Notes under the pieces: model-generated | Database searches by the model: none | What the model was told of the DNA's origin: nothing | The model's input: the letters and a program-made list of their open reading frames with translations, nothing else | In this document: positions 16,062 through 23,707 of the stretch, piece by piece | Layout: every line of letters starts with the position of its first letter | Numbering within the stretch: the first letter of the stretch is position 1 | Assembly: GCF_938030755.1 (NCBI RefSeq) | Contig: NZ_CALHIF010000076.1 | Location: 1-35,381, forward strand | DNA length: 35,381 nt | Direction: 5' to 3' | From: an uncultured Granulicatella sp. | Lineage (GTDB): Bacteria; Bacillota; Bacilli; Lactobacillales; Aerococcaceae | Program-made: the position numbers and the translations under genes

Positions 16062-16091
16062 TTGAAAGAGAACATACGTTCGTGTTATAAC
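16062..16091 (+). promoter_or_regulatory. SOS promoter with LexA (DinR) box
   Basis: A -35 TTGAAA (16062-16067) and -10 TATAAC (16086-16091) are 18 nt apart. Between them lies AGAACATACGTTCG (16069-16082). It matches the Gram-positive LexA consensus CGAACRNRYGTTYC at 12 of 14 positions and is symmetric in its GAAC-N4-GTTC core. A repressor bound there would block the promoter. The leader to the polymerase ATG is about 140 nt. Confidence 0.75.
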
Positions 16092-16238
16092 TAAGGTAGT
16101 TCAAACAGATTTGGTACTAAAAGAGAAAAGACTCAACAACAAGCGTCTTAGAAATGTTGCTACAGAGCGGTTTATAGGGGTTGCGTGCAAAATTAATCGT
16201 TTCACCGCAAGAGTATCGTAAGAAGGGAGGCGTGTTCG

Positions 16239-17654
16239 ATGACTCTGATTGACTACAGTTTGGAACCAAGAAGCGACATTGCGTTTATCGATATGAAGTC
16301 GTTCTATGCCAGCGTTGAATGTATCGCTAGAGGACTCCATCCGCTCAAGGCCTCGCTCTGTGTGATAAGTCGTGCAGATAATTGTAAAGGGCTCATTCTG
16401 GCGTCTTCTCCCGTCTTCAAGAAAGTCTTCGGGCGCAAAAATGTCGGTCGGACCTACGATTTGCCGTTTGATATTCACACGCGTCGCTTTTCCTATTATA
16501 CGACCGAGCGTCAAGGGCTTCCCACGGATGCGACCTTCGTGCGTTTCATCGAGGCATGGGCGAGAGCGACCGTCATTGTCCCGCCAAGAATGTCCGAGTA
16601 TATCCGGATTAATATGCAGATTCAGCGCATTTTGCAAAACTTTGCTACGACGAGTGAGATTTATCCGTATTCCATCGATGAAGGCTTTATCGACTTGACG
16701 ACTTCTTTGAATTATTTCTTCCCGGATAAGGCACTTTCCAGAAAGGAGAAATTAGACCTCTTGTCCGCGCAAATTCAGCGGGCGATTTGGAAGGAGACGG
16801 GGCTCTATTCGACGGTTGGGATGTCTAATGCGAATCCGCTTCTTGCCAAACTCGCGCTGGATAATGAGGCTAAGAACGCGAAGAATATGCGCGCCAACTG
16901 GTCGTACGAGGACGTCGAAACGAAGGTCTGGGGAATTAAGAAGATGACGGATTTCTGGGGGATTGGCAGTCGTATGGAAAAGCGGCTCAATCAGCTGAAG
17001 ATTTACACGATTAAGGAATTGGCGCATGCGGATGCGGATCTATTGAAGAAGCATCTGGGGATTATGGGCGTGGAGCTGTGGTTTCATGCGAATGGCATCG
17101 ATGAGAGCAATGTCCATCATCCTTACAAGGTGAAATCACACGGCATCGGGAACTCGCAAATTTTACCGAAAGATTACCGTCAAAAGGGTGATATCGAGTT
17201 GATTTTAAGAGAAATGGCCGAGCAAGTAGCCGTTCGCCTGCGCAGAGTCCGCAAGAAGACGACTTGTGTATCGATTCATGTGGGGTACTCCAGAACGGAG
17301 GAGAAAAAATCGATTCAAGCGCAACGAAAAATCGACCCAACGAATCAAACCAAACCTCTGACGGAAGTGGTATTGGACTTGTTTCGACAGAAGTATACAA
17401 GTGGTGCGGTGCGTCGGGTAGGGATTTCCTATCAAGGGCTCGTGGATGAGGCGATTACGGTATTTTCATTGTTCGACGATTACGAGCAGGTCGAAAAGGA
17501 AGAAAAATTGCAAAAGGCCGTCGATATAATTCGCGACGAATTCGGCTTCACCTCGCTCTTGAAGGCGAACTCTCTATTGGAATCGTCCCGCGTGAAGGCG
17601 CGCAGTCAACTCGTCGGAGGGCATTCGGCAGGAGGGTTAGATGGATTGACATGA
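16239..17654 (+). CDS. Y-family translesion DNA polymerase (UmuC/UvrX-like)
   Basis: A 471-residue error-prone polymerase. The palm carboxylates are in DIAFIDMKSFYASVE at 13-27 (D18) and YSIDEGFIDL at 144-153 (D147, E148), followed by VGMSNANPLLAKLALD in the palm/thumb region. An HhH-type stretch (FWGIGSRMEKRLNQLKI) lies near 242-258. The C-terminal little-finger domain extends to about 400. It is longer than DinB (about 360) and matches UmuC/UvrX proteins of Firmicutes. The ribosome site AAGGGAGG is about 9 nt upstream of the ATG. The SOS-type promoter and the overlapping YolD gene match known yolD-uvrX-type operons. It inserts nucleotides across DNA lesions and raises mutation under DNA damage. 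Confidence 0.93.
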   Translation: MTLIDYSLEPRSDIAFIDMKSFYASVECIARGLHPLKASLCVISRADNCKGLILASSPVFKKVFGRKNVGRTYDLPFDIHTRRFSYYTTERQGLPTDATFVRFIEAWARATVIVPPRMSEYIRINMQIQRILQNFATTSEIYPYSIDEGFIDLTTSLNYFFPDKALSRKEKLDLLSAQIQRAIWKETGLYSTVGMSNANPLLAKLALDNEAKNAKNMRANWSYEDVETKVWGIKKMTDFWGIGSRMEKRLNQLKIYTIKELAHADADLLKKHLGIMGVELWFHANGIDESNVHHPYKVKSHGIGNSQILPKDYRQKGDIELILREMAEQVAVRLRRVRKKTTCVSIHVGYSRTEEKKSIQAQRKIDPTNQTKPLTEVVLDLFRQKYTSGAVRRVGISYQGLVDEAITVFSLFDDYEQVEKEEKLQKAVDIIRDEFGFTSLLKANSLLESSRVKARSQLVGGHSAGGLDGLT

Positions 17655-18019
17655 ATATGCGTATGTATTTACCGTATAAAGCAACCAGAGAATACACAGA
17701 CCGTGGCATGGCGAAGTGGCAAGGCTTCTTCTTGTCCGAACATACGAGTGAAATCGCCAAAGAGAAGCGGATGGAGCATTACACAAGTCGTCTCACGAAA
17801 GAGGAAAAATGGACGCTCCTCACACAACTCTACGTTCACCGGCAATTGGCGTGTTTTCGCATGAAGAAGAAGGAAGGGCATGAAATGGTGATCGGTGTCC
17901 CTGTGGAATTGAGCGATGAAGCGGTATACGTGGAGTCACAGACAGAAGCAAGGTGGCTTCCTATCAGTGGCCTCCAGGAGCTCTATTTAGTGGAGACAGA
18001 AGAGGAAGCAGTAGAGTAG
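17651..18019 (+). CDS. YolD-like protein
   Basis: A 122-residue protein whose ATG overlaps the polymerase stop as ATGA. It begins with YLPYKATREYTDRGMAKWQG and continues with FFLSEH, fitting the YolD-like family, which opens with a similar DRGMMKW-type motif. YolD proteins are regularly encoded beside UmuC/UvrX polymerases. They are thought to be their partner, by analogy to UmuD. No catalytic Ser/Lys pair of UmuD is visible. The overlap implies coupled translation, and expression should follow the SOS promoter at 16062. Confidence 0.85.
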   Translation: MNMRMYLPYKATREYTDRGMAKWQGFFLSEHTSEIAKEKRMEHYTSRLTKEEKWTLLTQLYVHRQLACFRMKKKEGHEMVIGVPVELSDEAVYVESQTEARWLPISGLQELYLVETEEEAVE

Positions 18020-18102
18020 GAAGTCCTCATTTTTACAAAGAAGTAGTATAATAAGGTACTTTGAGAAGTGATGAGAGTCACAGATAGAAGGTAGAAGAGG
18101 AT

Positions 18103-18183
18103 ATGAAGACAAATGAATTTGGACAAATGATTGGAGAAGCTGTTCCTGGGTTTACTTCATGGGGACTTCCAACGGCGACGTGA
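18103..18183 (+). pseudogene. N-terminal fragment of a GNAT acetyltransferase
   Basis: A 26-codon ORF beginning MKTNEFGQMIGEAVPGF resembles the start of RimJ/RimL-type GNAT proteins (NEFGQPIGEPLPGW-like), from memory of that family. After about 24 codons the sequence switches to a copy of the DUF2314-like gene tail in another frame and stops. It has an AGAGGA ribosome-site-like sequence and an upstream TATAAT (18047-18052). It is a fossil of a rearrangement. Confidence 0.6.
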
Positions 18184-18245
18184 TTATGTTCCGCGTCCTT
18201 CAGAACGAAAAAGGCGAGCTCGAAGTTGTGTTCGTTCAAAAATAA
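18174..18245 (+). pseudogene. Detached 3' end of the DUF2314-like gene
   Basis: These 72 nt match 13964-14035 with only about seven differences, in frame up to the same stop codon, but with no start of their own. They are joined to the GNAT fragment just upstream. This marks the left edge of the second copy of the duplicated segment. Confidence 0.9.
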
Positions 18246-18281
18246 TAAAAAAGGCAAGATATCCGCGAAGATCCATAGAAC

Positions 18282-18316
18282 CCCTTGGCGCCCAAACACT
18301 ATGAAGATACCAAGGG
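18282..18316. repeat. Inverted repeat, possible terminator
   Basis: CCCTTGG (18282-18288) pairs with CCAAGGG (18310-18316) over a 21-nt loop. The right arm lies in a stretch, CTATGAAGATACC, also seen at 14160 and in part at 20698. It sits at the 3' end of the methyltransferase gene and of the gene fragments on the other strand. Confidence 0.4.
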
Positions 18317-18345
18317 CTTATTTTGTCTCTTTTCTAAATATCACA

Positions 18346-19110
18346 TTATAGTTTAACGCAGAGTGTAGCGATATAGTCATTCCCATAATGGGATAATCGA
18401 TTTCTTTGATCACACGATTCATAAAAATCAATCATCGCGAGACCGTTCTTGAGTTGCCCTCTAATCTGCGTCTCTAACGTATGGCTAAATTCATATCCGT
18501 ATTCTGGATTGATGGTGATTTTGCCTTCTGCTTCAAGCTCTTTTGAATTAAAAGGGAGTGGAAACTGTAACAATAATTCCTCATCGGGTCTATCCCATAC
18601 AACGTCGGCGTCATACATGTATATCCAAGGATTCATAAACCCGACCATTAACAACCCGCCTTTTTTCAATACGCGAGCGGCTTCTTTATACATATTTTCT
18701 AAATCTTCTATATATACATTTGAAACTGGATTAAAAACAATATCAAACGTTTCATCTTCAAATGGAAATGGTTTTGTCAGATCGCCTTGAACGGTAGTGA
18801 TTGTTAAACCTTCTCTTTCAGCCACCATTTCATCTTTTTGTAATTGCGATGTGGAAAAATCCATGATGGTGACATCATACCCTTTTGCAGCAAAAACGGG
18901 CCCCTGCTGTCCACCACCACACGCTAAGCCTAGTATCTTTTTTCTATTGGCTTTTTCAAACCATTCTTGTGGAACTTTTTTCCCAATCGTTAATGCCACA
19001 GAAATGGGTTGTTTCTTAGCTTCTTCTAATTCTTCATGTGTGATTGGCTCAGTATAGTTATTTTTTACTTTATTCCATCTATCTTGATTACATTTTATAT
19101 AATTACTCAT
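18346..19110 (-). CDS. Class I SAM-dependent methyltransferase
   Basis: A 254-residue methyltransferase of the Methyltransf_11/UbiE type. Motif I is KKILGLACGGGQQGPVFAAKG at about 58-78; the acidic residue after strand 2 is in VTIMDFS. QGDLTKPFPFEDETFDIVFN (about 107-126) provides motifs II-III, and ARVLKKGGLLMVGFMNPW (about 143-160) motif IV. The substrate cannot be read from the sequence; chromosome neighbours give no pathway. The GAGGAG ribosome site is just before the ATG at 19110. Its promoter region is nearly the same as galK's, and it occupies galK's place in the second copy of the duplicated segment. It therefore probably replaced galK during the rearrangement. Confidence 0.85.
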   Translation of the reverse strand: MSNYIKCNQDRWNKVKNNYTEPITHEELEEAKKQPISVALTIGKKVPQEWFEKANRKKILGLACGGGQQGPVFAAKGYDVTIMDFSTSQLQKDEMVAEREGLTITTVQGDLTKPFPFEDETFDIVFNPVSNVYIEDLENMYKEAARVLKKGGLLMVGFMNPWIYMYDADVVWDRPDEELLLQFPLPFNSKELEAEGKITINPEYGYEFSHTLETQIRGQLKNGLAMIDFYESCDQRNRLSHYGNDYIATLCVKL

Positions 19111-19114
19111 CTGA

Positions 19115-19186
19115 TAATCTCCTCACCGCTTTTTAATTTAGCTACTTTCATTATACGACAAATTCTTGGTAAAAAAAGGGGTGTTG
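19115..19186 (-). promoter_or_regulatory. Second copy of the galK promoter region
   Basis: These 72 nt closely match 15488-15556 upstream of galK, including the -10 TATAAT (19150-19155, minus strand). Here they serve the methyltransferase gene. The divergent nuclease gene begins 75 nt further on. Confidence 0.8.
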
Positions 19187-19260
19187 TAGAGAATTATGAT
19201 GAAATAGATCTATTAAAGACTAATAACTGGTGATATAATGAGCAAAAGGAGGGACGTTAT

Positions 19261-19980
19261 ATGTGTAGTGTTTATAAAGAGTTAATAACACAATTAATTG
19301 AAGAAGGAGACCTATGGGAGCAGTTAGGAATTTCAAACAATGATAAGAATTTTAATTTAGTAAATTATTCAATGCGTCTAGTTAAAGATATAGACGACTT
19401 AGATGAAAAGTTTAATAAAGTAAAAGAAACAGAAATTAAGGTGTTTAATGATACCAATTATTTTTCGGCATTTAAAGATTTAGATAAAAGATGGGCAGTA
19501 GGTGGATACGGAATTGTTGATGCTAGTACTCTTGGAAAAAGTAAACGTAGTAAAAAGAAACGATATAAACCTACTATATTTCATTCAGGACATATTCTTG
19601 CACAAAGATTGTTTCGAGGAGTTGTTAAGGGGATTTGTCTAAATTATTATAATGTAAATAATATTTATCCTCAAACGGAGTTATCCAATAGAGGGAGTGT
19701 ATATTGGGGAAAGAAATTTTTTGATAATCAATCCTATTATGAAAGTTATTTAGAAATGGAAGTATTAAAAACTGGGAAAAAATATTTTTATAGGGCAAAA
19801 CTTATGTATGGAAAAGATGAAATAGTACCTAGAGGAATAAGATTGCAAGCTGTTGAAGTTAAAGAAAGAGATTCAAGAATGTTTATAGATAAAAGTAAAA
19901 TTTTATTCAATGTTTTTATACCTAATACATTCTCAGATTCTTTACCGAACTATAAAAAAATTACTTTGATTGGAGAGTAA
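19261..19980 (+). CDS. DNA/RNA non-specific endonuclease (EndA/NucA-like), cytoplasmic
   Basis: A 239-residue protein. Its second half matches the Endonuclease_NS_2 (beta-beta-alpha-metal) pattern. HSGHILAQ at 108-115 carries the catalytic His (H111). NNIYPQTELSNRG at 133-145 supplies the metal-binding Asn. FFDNQSYYE leads into the helix that usually holds the ENY motif, and GKDEIVPRGIRLQAVEV (184-200) is the conserved end strand. The usual DRGH is replaced by HSGH. There is no signal peptide, unlike secreted EndA or NucA. The about 100-residue N-terminus is acidic and helical. AGGAGGG precedes the ATG. It is followed 7 nt later by a two-TM protein gene. AT-rich composition contrasts with the flanking MATE gene. 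A defence or toxin role is plausible but unproven. Confidence 0.7.
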   Translation: MCSVYKELITQLIEEGDLWEQLGISNNDKNFNLVNYSMRLVKDIDDLDEKFNKVKETEIKVFNDTNYFSAFKDLDKRWAVGGYGIVDASTLGKSKRSKKKRYKPTIFHSGHILAQRLFRGVVKGICLNYYNVNNIYPQTELSNRGSVYWGKKFFDNQSYYESYLEMEVLKTGKKYFYRAKLMYGKDEIVPRGIRLQAVEVKERDSRMFIDKSKILFNVFIPNTFSDSLPNYKKITLIGE

Positions 19981-19987
19981 GAAAAAT

Positions 19988-20572
19988 ATGATATTGGTAA
20001 TAGTGATTGGTTCTTTTGGAGTTATGCTAGTATTATCCATAGTTCAACAATTCATTAGTTGGGGCATTTTTAAATATTTGCTTAATATTGCAGCGTTTGT
20101 TTTTGTGATTTCTGGTATTTTAGAAATAATAATTTTGATTCCAAATATTATTGAGTATGTGTTAAATCTAGATAGTGTTTTTAAAGTAGCAATTGTGACA
20201 GGTGTAGTTTCAATCGCAGGGGTTGTATATTCCGCATACATGAAAAGAAAAGAATATCTTTCTGAGAAGAGGAAAGATGCGTATTTGTTATTCCTGAGAT
20301 TTATGTATGAATTAATGGTTATCAATCCAAACATGGATCAAAAGGAGATTGTTCAAAATATAAATGACTTCCAATCTAGTATCTTGTTGTGGGGGTCTCC
20401 CTCTGTAATTAGAGCGTGGAATACATTTAAGCAAAATAATACTGATAATCCTCAAGATAATGAAAAGACTTTACATTATATTGAAATTCTAATAAATGCA
20501 ATGAGAAAAGATTTAGGGGTAAACACAGTAAAAGAGAATGAAATAATAAAAACCATTACTAAACTAAAATGA
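19988..20572 (+). CDS. Membrane protein with two to three TM segments, partner of the nuclease
   Basis: A 194-residue protein. The ATG at 19988 is used because the GGAG at 19972 lies upstream of it; a TTG at 19970 has no ribosome site. Hydrophobic helices are at about 2-18, 24-46 and 62-80. They are followed by KRKEYLSEKRKDA, and a cytoplasmic helical domain with LLWGSPSVIRAWNTF near 128-142. This tail resembles C-terminal domains I have seen in membrane proteins of bacterial accessory regions, but I cannot name the family. With the nuclease it makes a two-gene cassette placed between duplicated segments and closed by a hairpin at 20606-20640. It could be an anchor, an immunity protein or an effector. 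Confidence 0.65.
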   Translation: MILVIVIGSFGVMLVLSIVQQFISWGIFKYLLNIAAFVFVISGILEIIILIPNIIEYVLNLDSVFKVAIVTGVVSIAGVVYSAYMKRKEYLSEKRKDAYLLFLRFMYELMVINPNMDQKEIVQNINDFQSSILLWGSPSVIRAWNTFKQNNTDNPQDNEKTLHYIEILINAMRKDLGVNTVKENEIIKTITKLK

Positions 20573-20605
20573 ATAAAACGTTTGGAAATAATCAAAAATT
20601 AAATT

Positions 20606-20648
20606 AGGGCGTCAGTTGATATGAATCAACATGACGCCCTTTGAAGTT
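20606..20648 (+). terminator. Hairpin terminator of the nuclease cassette
   Basis: A 15-bp stem with one bulged A (20606-20620 with 20625-20640) and a 4-nt loop. The T-run that follows is short, so efficiency may be moderate. The stem is GC-rich at its base (AGGGCGTCA). Confidence 0.65.
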
Positions 20649-20736
20649 CGATAGGCAAAGAGACTTCGGCTCTTGCCGGTACAGTTATTTCCATTACTAT
20701 GAAGATATCCGCGAAGGTCCATAGAAGCCCTTGGCT

Positions 20737-22089
20737 TTAAAATATTTCATGCCTTACTTCTTTAATGAGCGGATGACGCAAGAAGGCGTAGGAAAGATAG
20801 ATAGCCATCAGGCACCAAATAATCGGCTCTGCGAAAATCACCCCAAGATACCCCGCCTGCGGAATCACAAACACCACGAAAAGCACCTTCCCTGCCAGCT
20901 CAATAAAACTCGACACAAGCGGCGTCACCTTTTGCCCAAGCCCTTGCAGACTATTTCGTAAAATCAGAAGGAGCGCTAACGGCACATAGAAAAGCGAGCC
21001 GATGCGGTTATACAGCGCGGCATTATCGAGTAGTAGCGGGTCGCTCGATCCAGAGACGAGTTCGTTTAGGAATGGACTCGCAAAGAATAAAATGATGCAG
21101 ACTAGAATCGCCCATCCAAATGCTAGAAGGCTTCCTTGACGAATTCCTTTGGCAATCCGGTGCACTTTGTTAGCCCCGAAGTTTTGCGAAGTAAAGGTCG
21201 TCATTGCCGCTGCAATCGCCGCAAATGGCAAGGTTGAAAACGCGAAAATACGTCTAGCAGAAGTTTGCGCACTGATGATGACCGGTCCAAGCGCGTTGAT
21301 GGAGGACTGGAGCATCACAGATCCTAGAGAGACGATGGATGACATGAGTCCCATGGCTAATCCTTGACTGATGAGGTCTAAATACAGTTCATCGTCGCGG
21401 ACAAAATCACTTTTGGCTGGAATAAGGAAGCTGGCGCGTTTTTTGATATAGATAAAGCAGAGAACGGCCGATATGCCCTGAGCAATAATCGTCGCAATGG
21501 CTGCAGCTTCAACGCCCATGTTGAACGTTGTAATGAGTAAAATATCGAGGAAGATATTCGCCACCGCTGAAAAAATCAAGAAGTAAAGGGCGGCCTGACT
21601 ATCTCCAACGGCGCGGAGCAACCCCGCGCATAAATTATACGCAAACGTCACCGCAATCCCGAGCACGATGATCGAGATGTATGCATAGGACTGGTCGATA
21701 ATACTAGCGGGTGTTCCAAGAAACTCGAGCAGTGGATACATCCCGAACGTTCCTCCAAGAGCTACGAGAAGACTGAGGACGGCCCCGATGACGATGGTGG
21801 CCGAGACGGCGCGTTTCAAGAGACGATGGTTATTGGCACCGTAGTAGCGTGCGATGATAACGCCCATCCCGTTGCCGACGCCGAGTGCGAATCCGACAAT
21901 CAGTTCAAAGATGGCTGCGGTCGCCCCAACAGCCGCCAGCGCATCCTGCCCAAGGAACCTCCCTACAATCATAATATCGGCAGTGTTATAGAGTTGCTGG
22001 AATATATTTGAAATAACAATTGGAATGGCAAACGTAATAATGGACCGCAAAATCGGTCCGTCTGTTAAGTTAATAGCGGTCTTTTTCAT
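20737..22089 (-). CDS. MATE family multidrug efflux transporter
   Basis: A 450-residue protein with about 12 hydrophobic helices in two similar halves, typical of MATE exporters (NorM/DinF type). The N-terminus reads TDGPILRSIITFAIP, then NIFQQLYNTADIMIVGRFLG, then ALAAVGATAAIFELIVG, as in the family. It would export cationic drugs or metabolites in exchange for Na+ or H+. The ATG at 22089 gives the usual length and lies 7 nt after a perfect -10, so the mRNA is probably leaderless. A TTG at 22125 with AAGGAA upstream is an alternative, but the promoter sits inside that extension, and in the paralogue the codon is TTA. A truncated second copy lies at 15614-15958. Confidence 0.93.
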   Translation of the reverse strand: MKKTAINLTDGPILRSIITFAIPIVISNIFQQLYNTADIMIVGRFLGQDALAAVGATAAIFELIVGFALGVGNGMGVIIARYYGANNHRLLKRAVSATIVIGAVLSLLVALGGTFGMYPLLEFLGTPASIIDQSYAYISIIVLGIAVTFAYNLCAGLLRAVGDSQAALYFLIFSAVANIFLDILLITTFNMGVEAAAIATIIAQGISAVLCFIYIKKRASFLIPAKSDFVRDDELYLDLISQGLAMGLMSSIVSLGSVMLQSSINALGPVIISAQTSARRIFAFSTLPFAAIAAAMTTFTSQNFGANKVHRIAKGIRQGSLLAFGWAILVCIILFFASPFLNELVSGSSDPLLLDNAALYNRIGSLFYVPLALLLILRNSLQGLGQKVTPLVSSFIELAGKVLFVVFVIPQAGYLGVIFAEPIIWCLMAIYLSYAFLRHPLIKEVRHEIF

Positions 22090-22096
22090 AAGGGAA

Positions 22097-22125
22097 ATTA
22101 TACGCGCACGCTTGGGGAAATTCAA
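22097..22125 (-). promoter_or_regulatory. Promoter of the MATE gene, predicted leaderless start
   Basis: On the minus strand, -35 TTGAAT (22125-22120), a 17-nt spacer and -10 TATAAT (22102-22097) are followed by only 7 nt before the ATG. The start point would be at or within 1-2 nt of the A of the ATG. The same arrangement (TTAAAT, 17 nt, TATAAC, 7 nt, ATG) is kept in the duplicated fragment at 15959-15994. Confidence 0.75.
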
Positions 22126-22205
22126 GAACGTTCCTTATCAAAATTTTCTTTTTGGGGGACTTCATTTTTTGAAAATCGAGAAGGAATCTTGCTTGAGAGA
22201 GGACG

Positions 22206-22523
22206 CATATGGTTATTGGGGGAAGGAGGGTTCAACATATTAATCGCGAACAGTAATATTCTTACCTTAAAAGACTAGATAAAGTTTTAGAGATGAATGA
22301 ATCATAGTTGAGGAAAATGGACAGAAGCACCATACTACAAATACAAAGAATCATAAAAGAAATGGTGATAATTGAAATAGTGGAAGAAGTAAAAAGAGAT
22401 ATCAGGAATATCTGTATTGTTCTGATTAAATGACTAATATGGATCGGTTAATGATGGAAAAGAAGATTTTTGAATGATTATCGAAAATTCAGGAGTTAGT
22501 AACGAAGCTATTTAGGTTTGTAG
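22206..22523. other. Intergenic stretch with no recognised feature
   Basis: AT-rich, with stops in all frames and no ORF or hairpin that I trust. Homology with the region upstream of the broken MATE copy ends near 22206. Confidence 0.4.
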
Positions 22524-22550
22524 TTGACTTTCTATGCATTTGATTATAAT
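22524..22550 (+). promoter_or_regulatory. Promoter of lrgAB
   Basis: TTGACT (22524-22529) and TATAAT (22545-22550) are 15 nt apart (16 if GTTGAC is taken). The start would be near 22557, giving a leader of about 110 nt that contains the hairpin at 22612-22645. Confidence 0.6.
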
Positions 22551-22611
22551 ATGAGAAAATATTGGAAGAGAGTATTCTTTCTGAGGTAGGTTTATATATA
22601 CAAAAAGATGG

Positions 22612-22649
22612 AAGCACCCTATTCTATGACGTGGATAGGGTGCTTTTAA
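22612..22649 (+). terminator. Attenuator-like hairpin in the lrgAB leader
   Basis: A perfect 11-bp stem (22612-22622 with 22635-22645) with a 12-nt loop and TTTTAAA after it. It ends about 20 nt before the lrgA ATG and just before its ribosome site (AGAGGAG, 22652-22658). With a promoter upstream and no gene between, it looks like a conditional terminator. I see no clear competing antiterminator. Confidence 0.6.
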
Positions 22650-22665
22650 ACTAGAGGAGTAAACA

Positions 22666-23034
22666 ATGAAATTCTTTAAACAATTTGGCTGGATTATGTT
22701 TGTAACCTGTTTAGGTGAAATTTTAAAATATCTCTTGCCGTTCCCCATTCCAGCAAGTATCTACGGATTAATACTAATGATGATATTCTTAATGACTGGT
22801 CTCATTAAATTAGATCGTGTTCATCAAGCGGGGACTTTCTTGATTGAAATCATGGCTCTGATGTTTATTCCTGCAGCTGTAGGAATTATTGAATCTTGGG
22901 CGCAATTACAAAGAATTATTTTACCGGTTTCGATTATTACCGTAATTACAACAATCGTAGTCATGATTGTATCTGGAAGAGTAACCCAGTTTATTTTAGA
23001 AAGGGAGGAAGACCATGAATCAACTAGCCATTAA
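22666..23034 (+). CDS. lrgA: CidA/LrgA family holin-like protein
   Basis: A 122-residue membrane protein with four hydrophobic helices, starting KQFGWIMFVTCLGEILKYLLP. It contains the family segment IPASIYGLILMMIFL near 26-40 and FLIEIMALMFIPAAVGI near 58-74. LrgA/CidA proteins form small membrane oligomers that affect autolysis, and in some species pyruvate or other metabolite transport. It overlaps the lrgB gene by 20 nt. The distinction between lrgA and cidA is made only from the pairing with an LrgB protein; no lytSR regulator genes are visible. Expression is probably controlled by the hairpin in the leader. Confidence 0.88.
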   Translation: MKFFKQFGWIMFVTCLGEILKYLLPFPIPASIYGLILMMIFLMTGLIKLDRVHQAGTFLIEIMALMFIPAAVGIIESWAQLQRIILPVSIITVITTIVVMIVSGRVTQFILEREEDHESTSH

Positions 23035-23707
23035 TTCAGCAACGATTGGAATCGTGATTAGTATCCTCGGTTTTGAAATTGGTGTATTCCTTCGAGAACG
23101 CTATAAATGGCCTATTTTTAATCCATTGTTGGTGGCAATCGTATTTGTAATTATCGTTTTAGATGTATTTCATATTGACTATGCTAGTTATTATGCAAGT
23201 GCATATAATTTAAGTTATTTTTTAACGCCAGCGACTGTCTGTTTAGCGATTCCTTTATATCAGCAGCTAGAGTTGTTGAAGAAGCATAAGAAAGCAATCT
23301 TCTTTGGAGTTTTATCTGGGGTTCTTACAAGCCTGTGTACAGTGTGGCTGCTTTCTTTCATTTTCCAATTGACGCATGAAGAGTATGTTACGCTTCTTCC
23401 AAAATCAATTACGACAGCTATCGGAATGGGATTGTCTCAAGAAACAGGAGGATATGTAACGATTACAGTTGCAGTGATTATTATTACTGGAGTTCTAGGG
23501 AATATGTTCTGTGAGGGGATTTGTAAGATTGCTAATATTACTCACCCGATAGCAAAAGGGATTGCGATTGGAACTTCTTCTCATGCGATTGGGACTGCTA
23601 GAGCGATGCAAATTGGTGAAATTGAAGGAGCGATGAGTAGTCTATCGATTGTAATCTCAGGGATTATTACATTAGTGGGAACTCAGATTTTTGTAGGATT
23701 TTTATAG
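23015..23707 (+). CDS. lrgB: LrgB family membrane protein
   Basis: A 230-residue protein with about six to eight TM helices, matching LrgB/CidB. It shows NPLLVAIVFVII near 37-48, LTPATVCLAIPLYQQ near 71-85, the conserved LPKSITTAIGMGLSQ near 127-141, and GTSSHAIGTARAMQIGE near 185-201. The ribosome site GGGAGGAAGACC lies in the end of lrgA, so the two are co-translated. The pair acts together in the membrane to modulate murein hydrolase activity and export of small organic acids. Confidence 0.92.
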   Translation: MNQLAINSATIGIVISILGFEIGVFLRERYKWPIFNPLLVAIVFVIIVLDVFHIDYASYYASAYNLSYFLTPATVCLAIPLYQQLELLKKHKKAIFFGVLSGVLTSLCTVWLLSFIFQLTHEEYVTLLPKSITTAIGMGLSQETGGYVTITVAVIIITGVLGNMFCEGICKIANITHPIAKGIAIGTSSHAIGTARAMQIGEIEGAMSSLSIVISGIITLVGTQIFVGFL

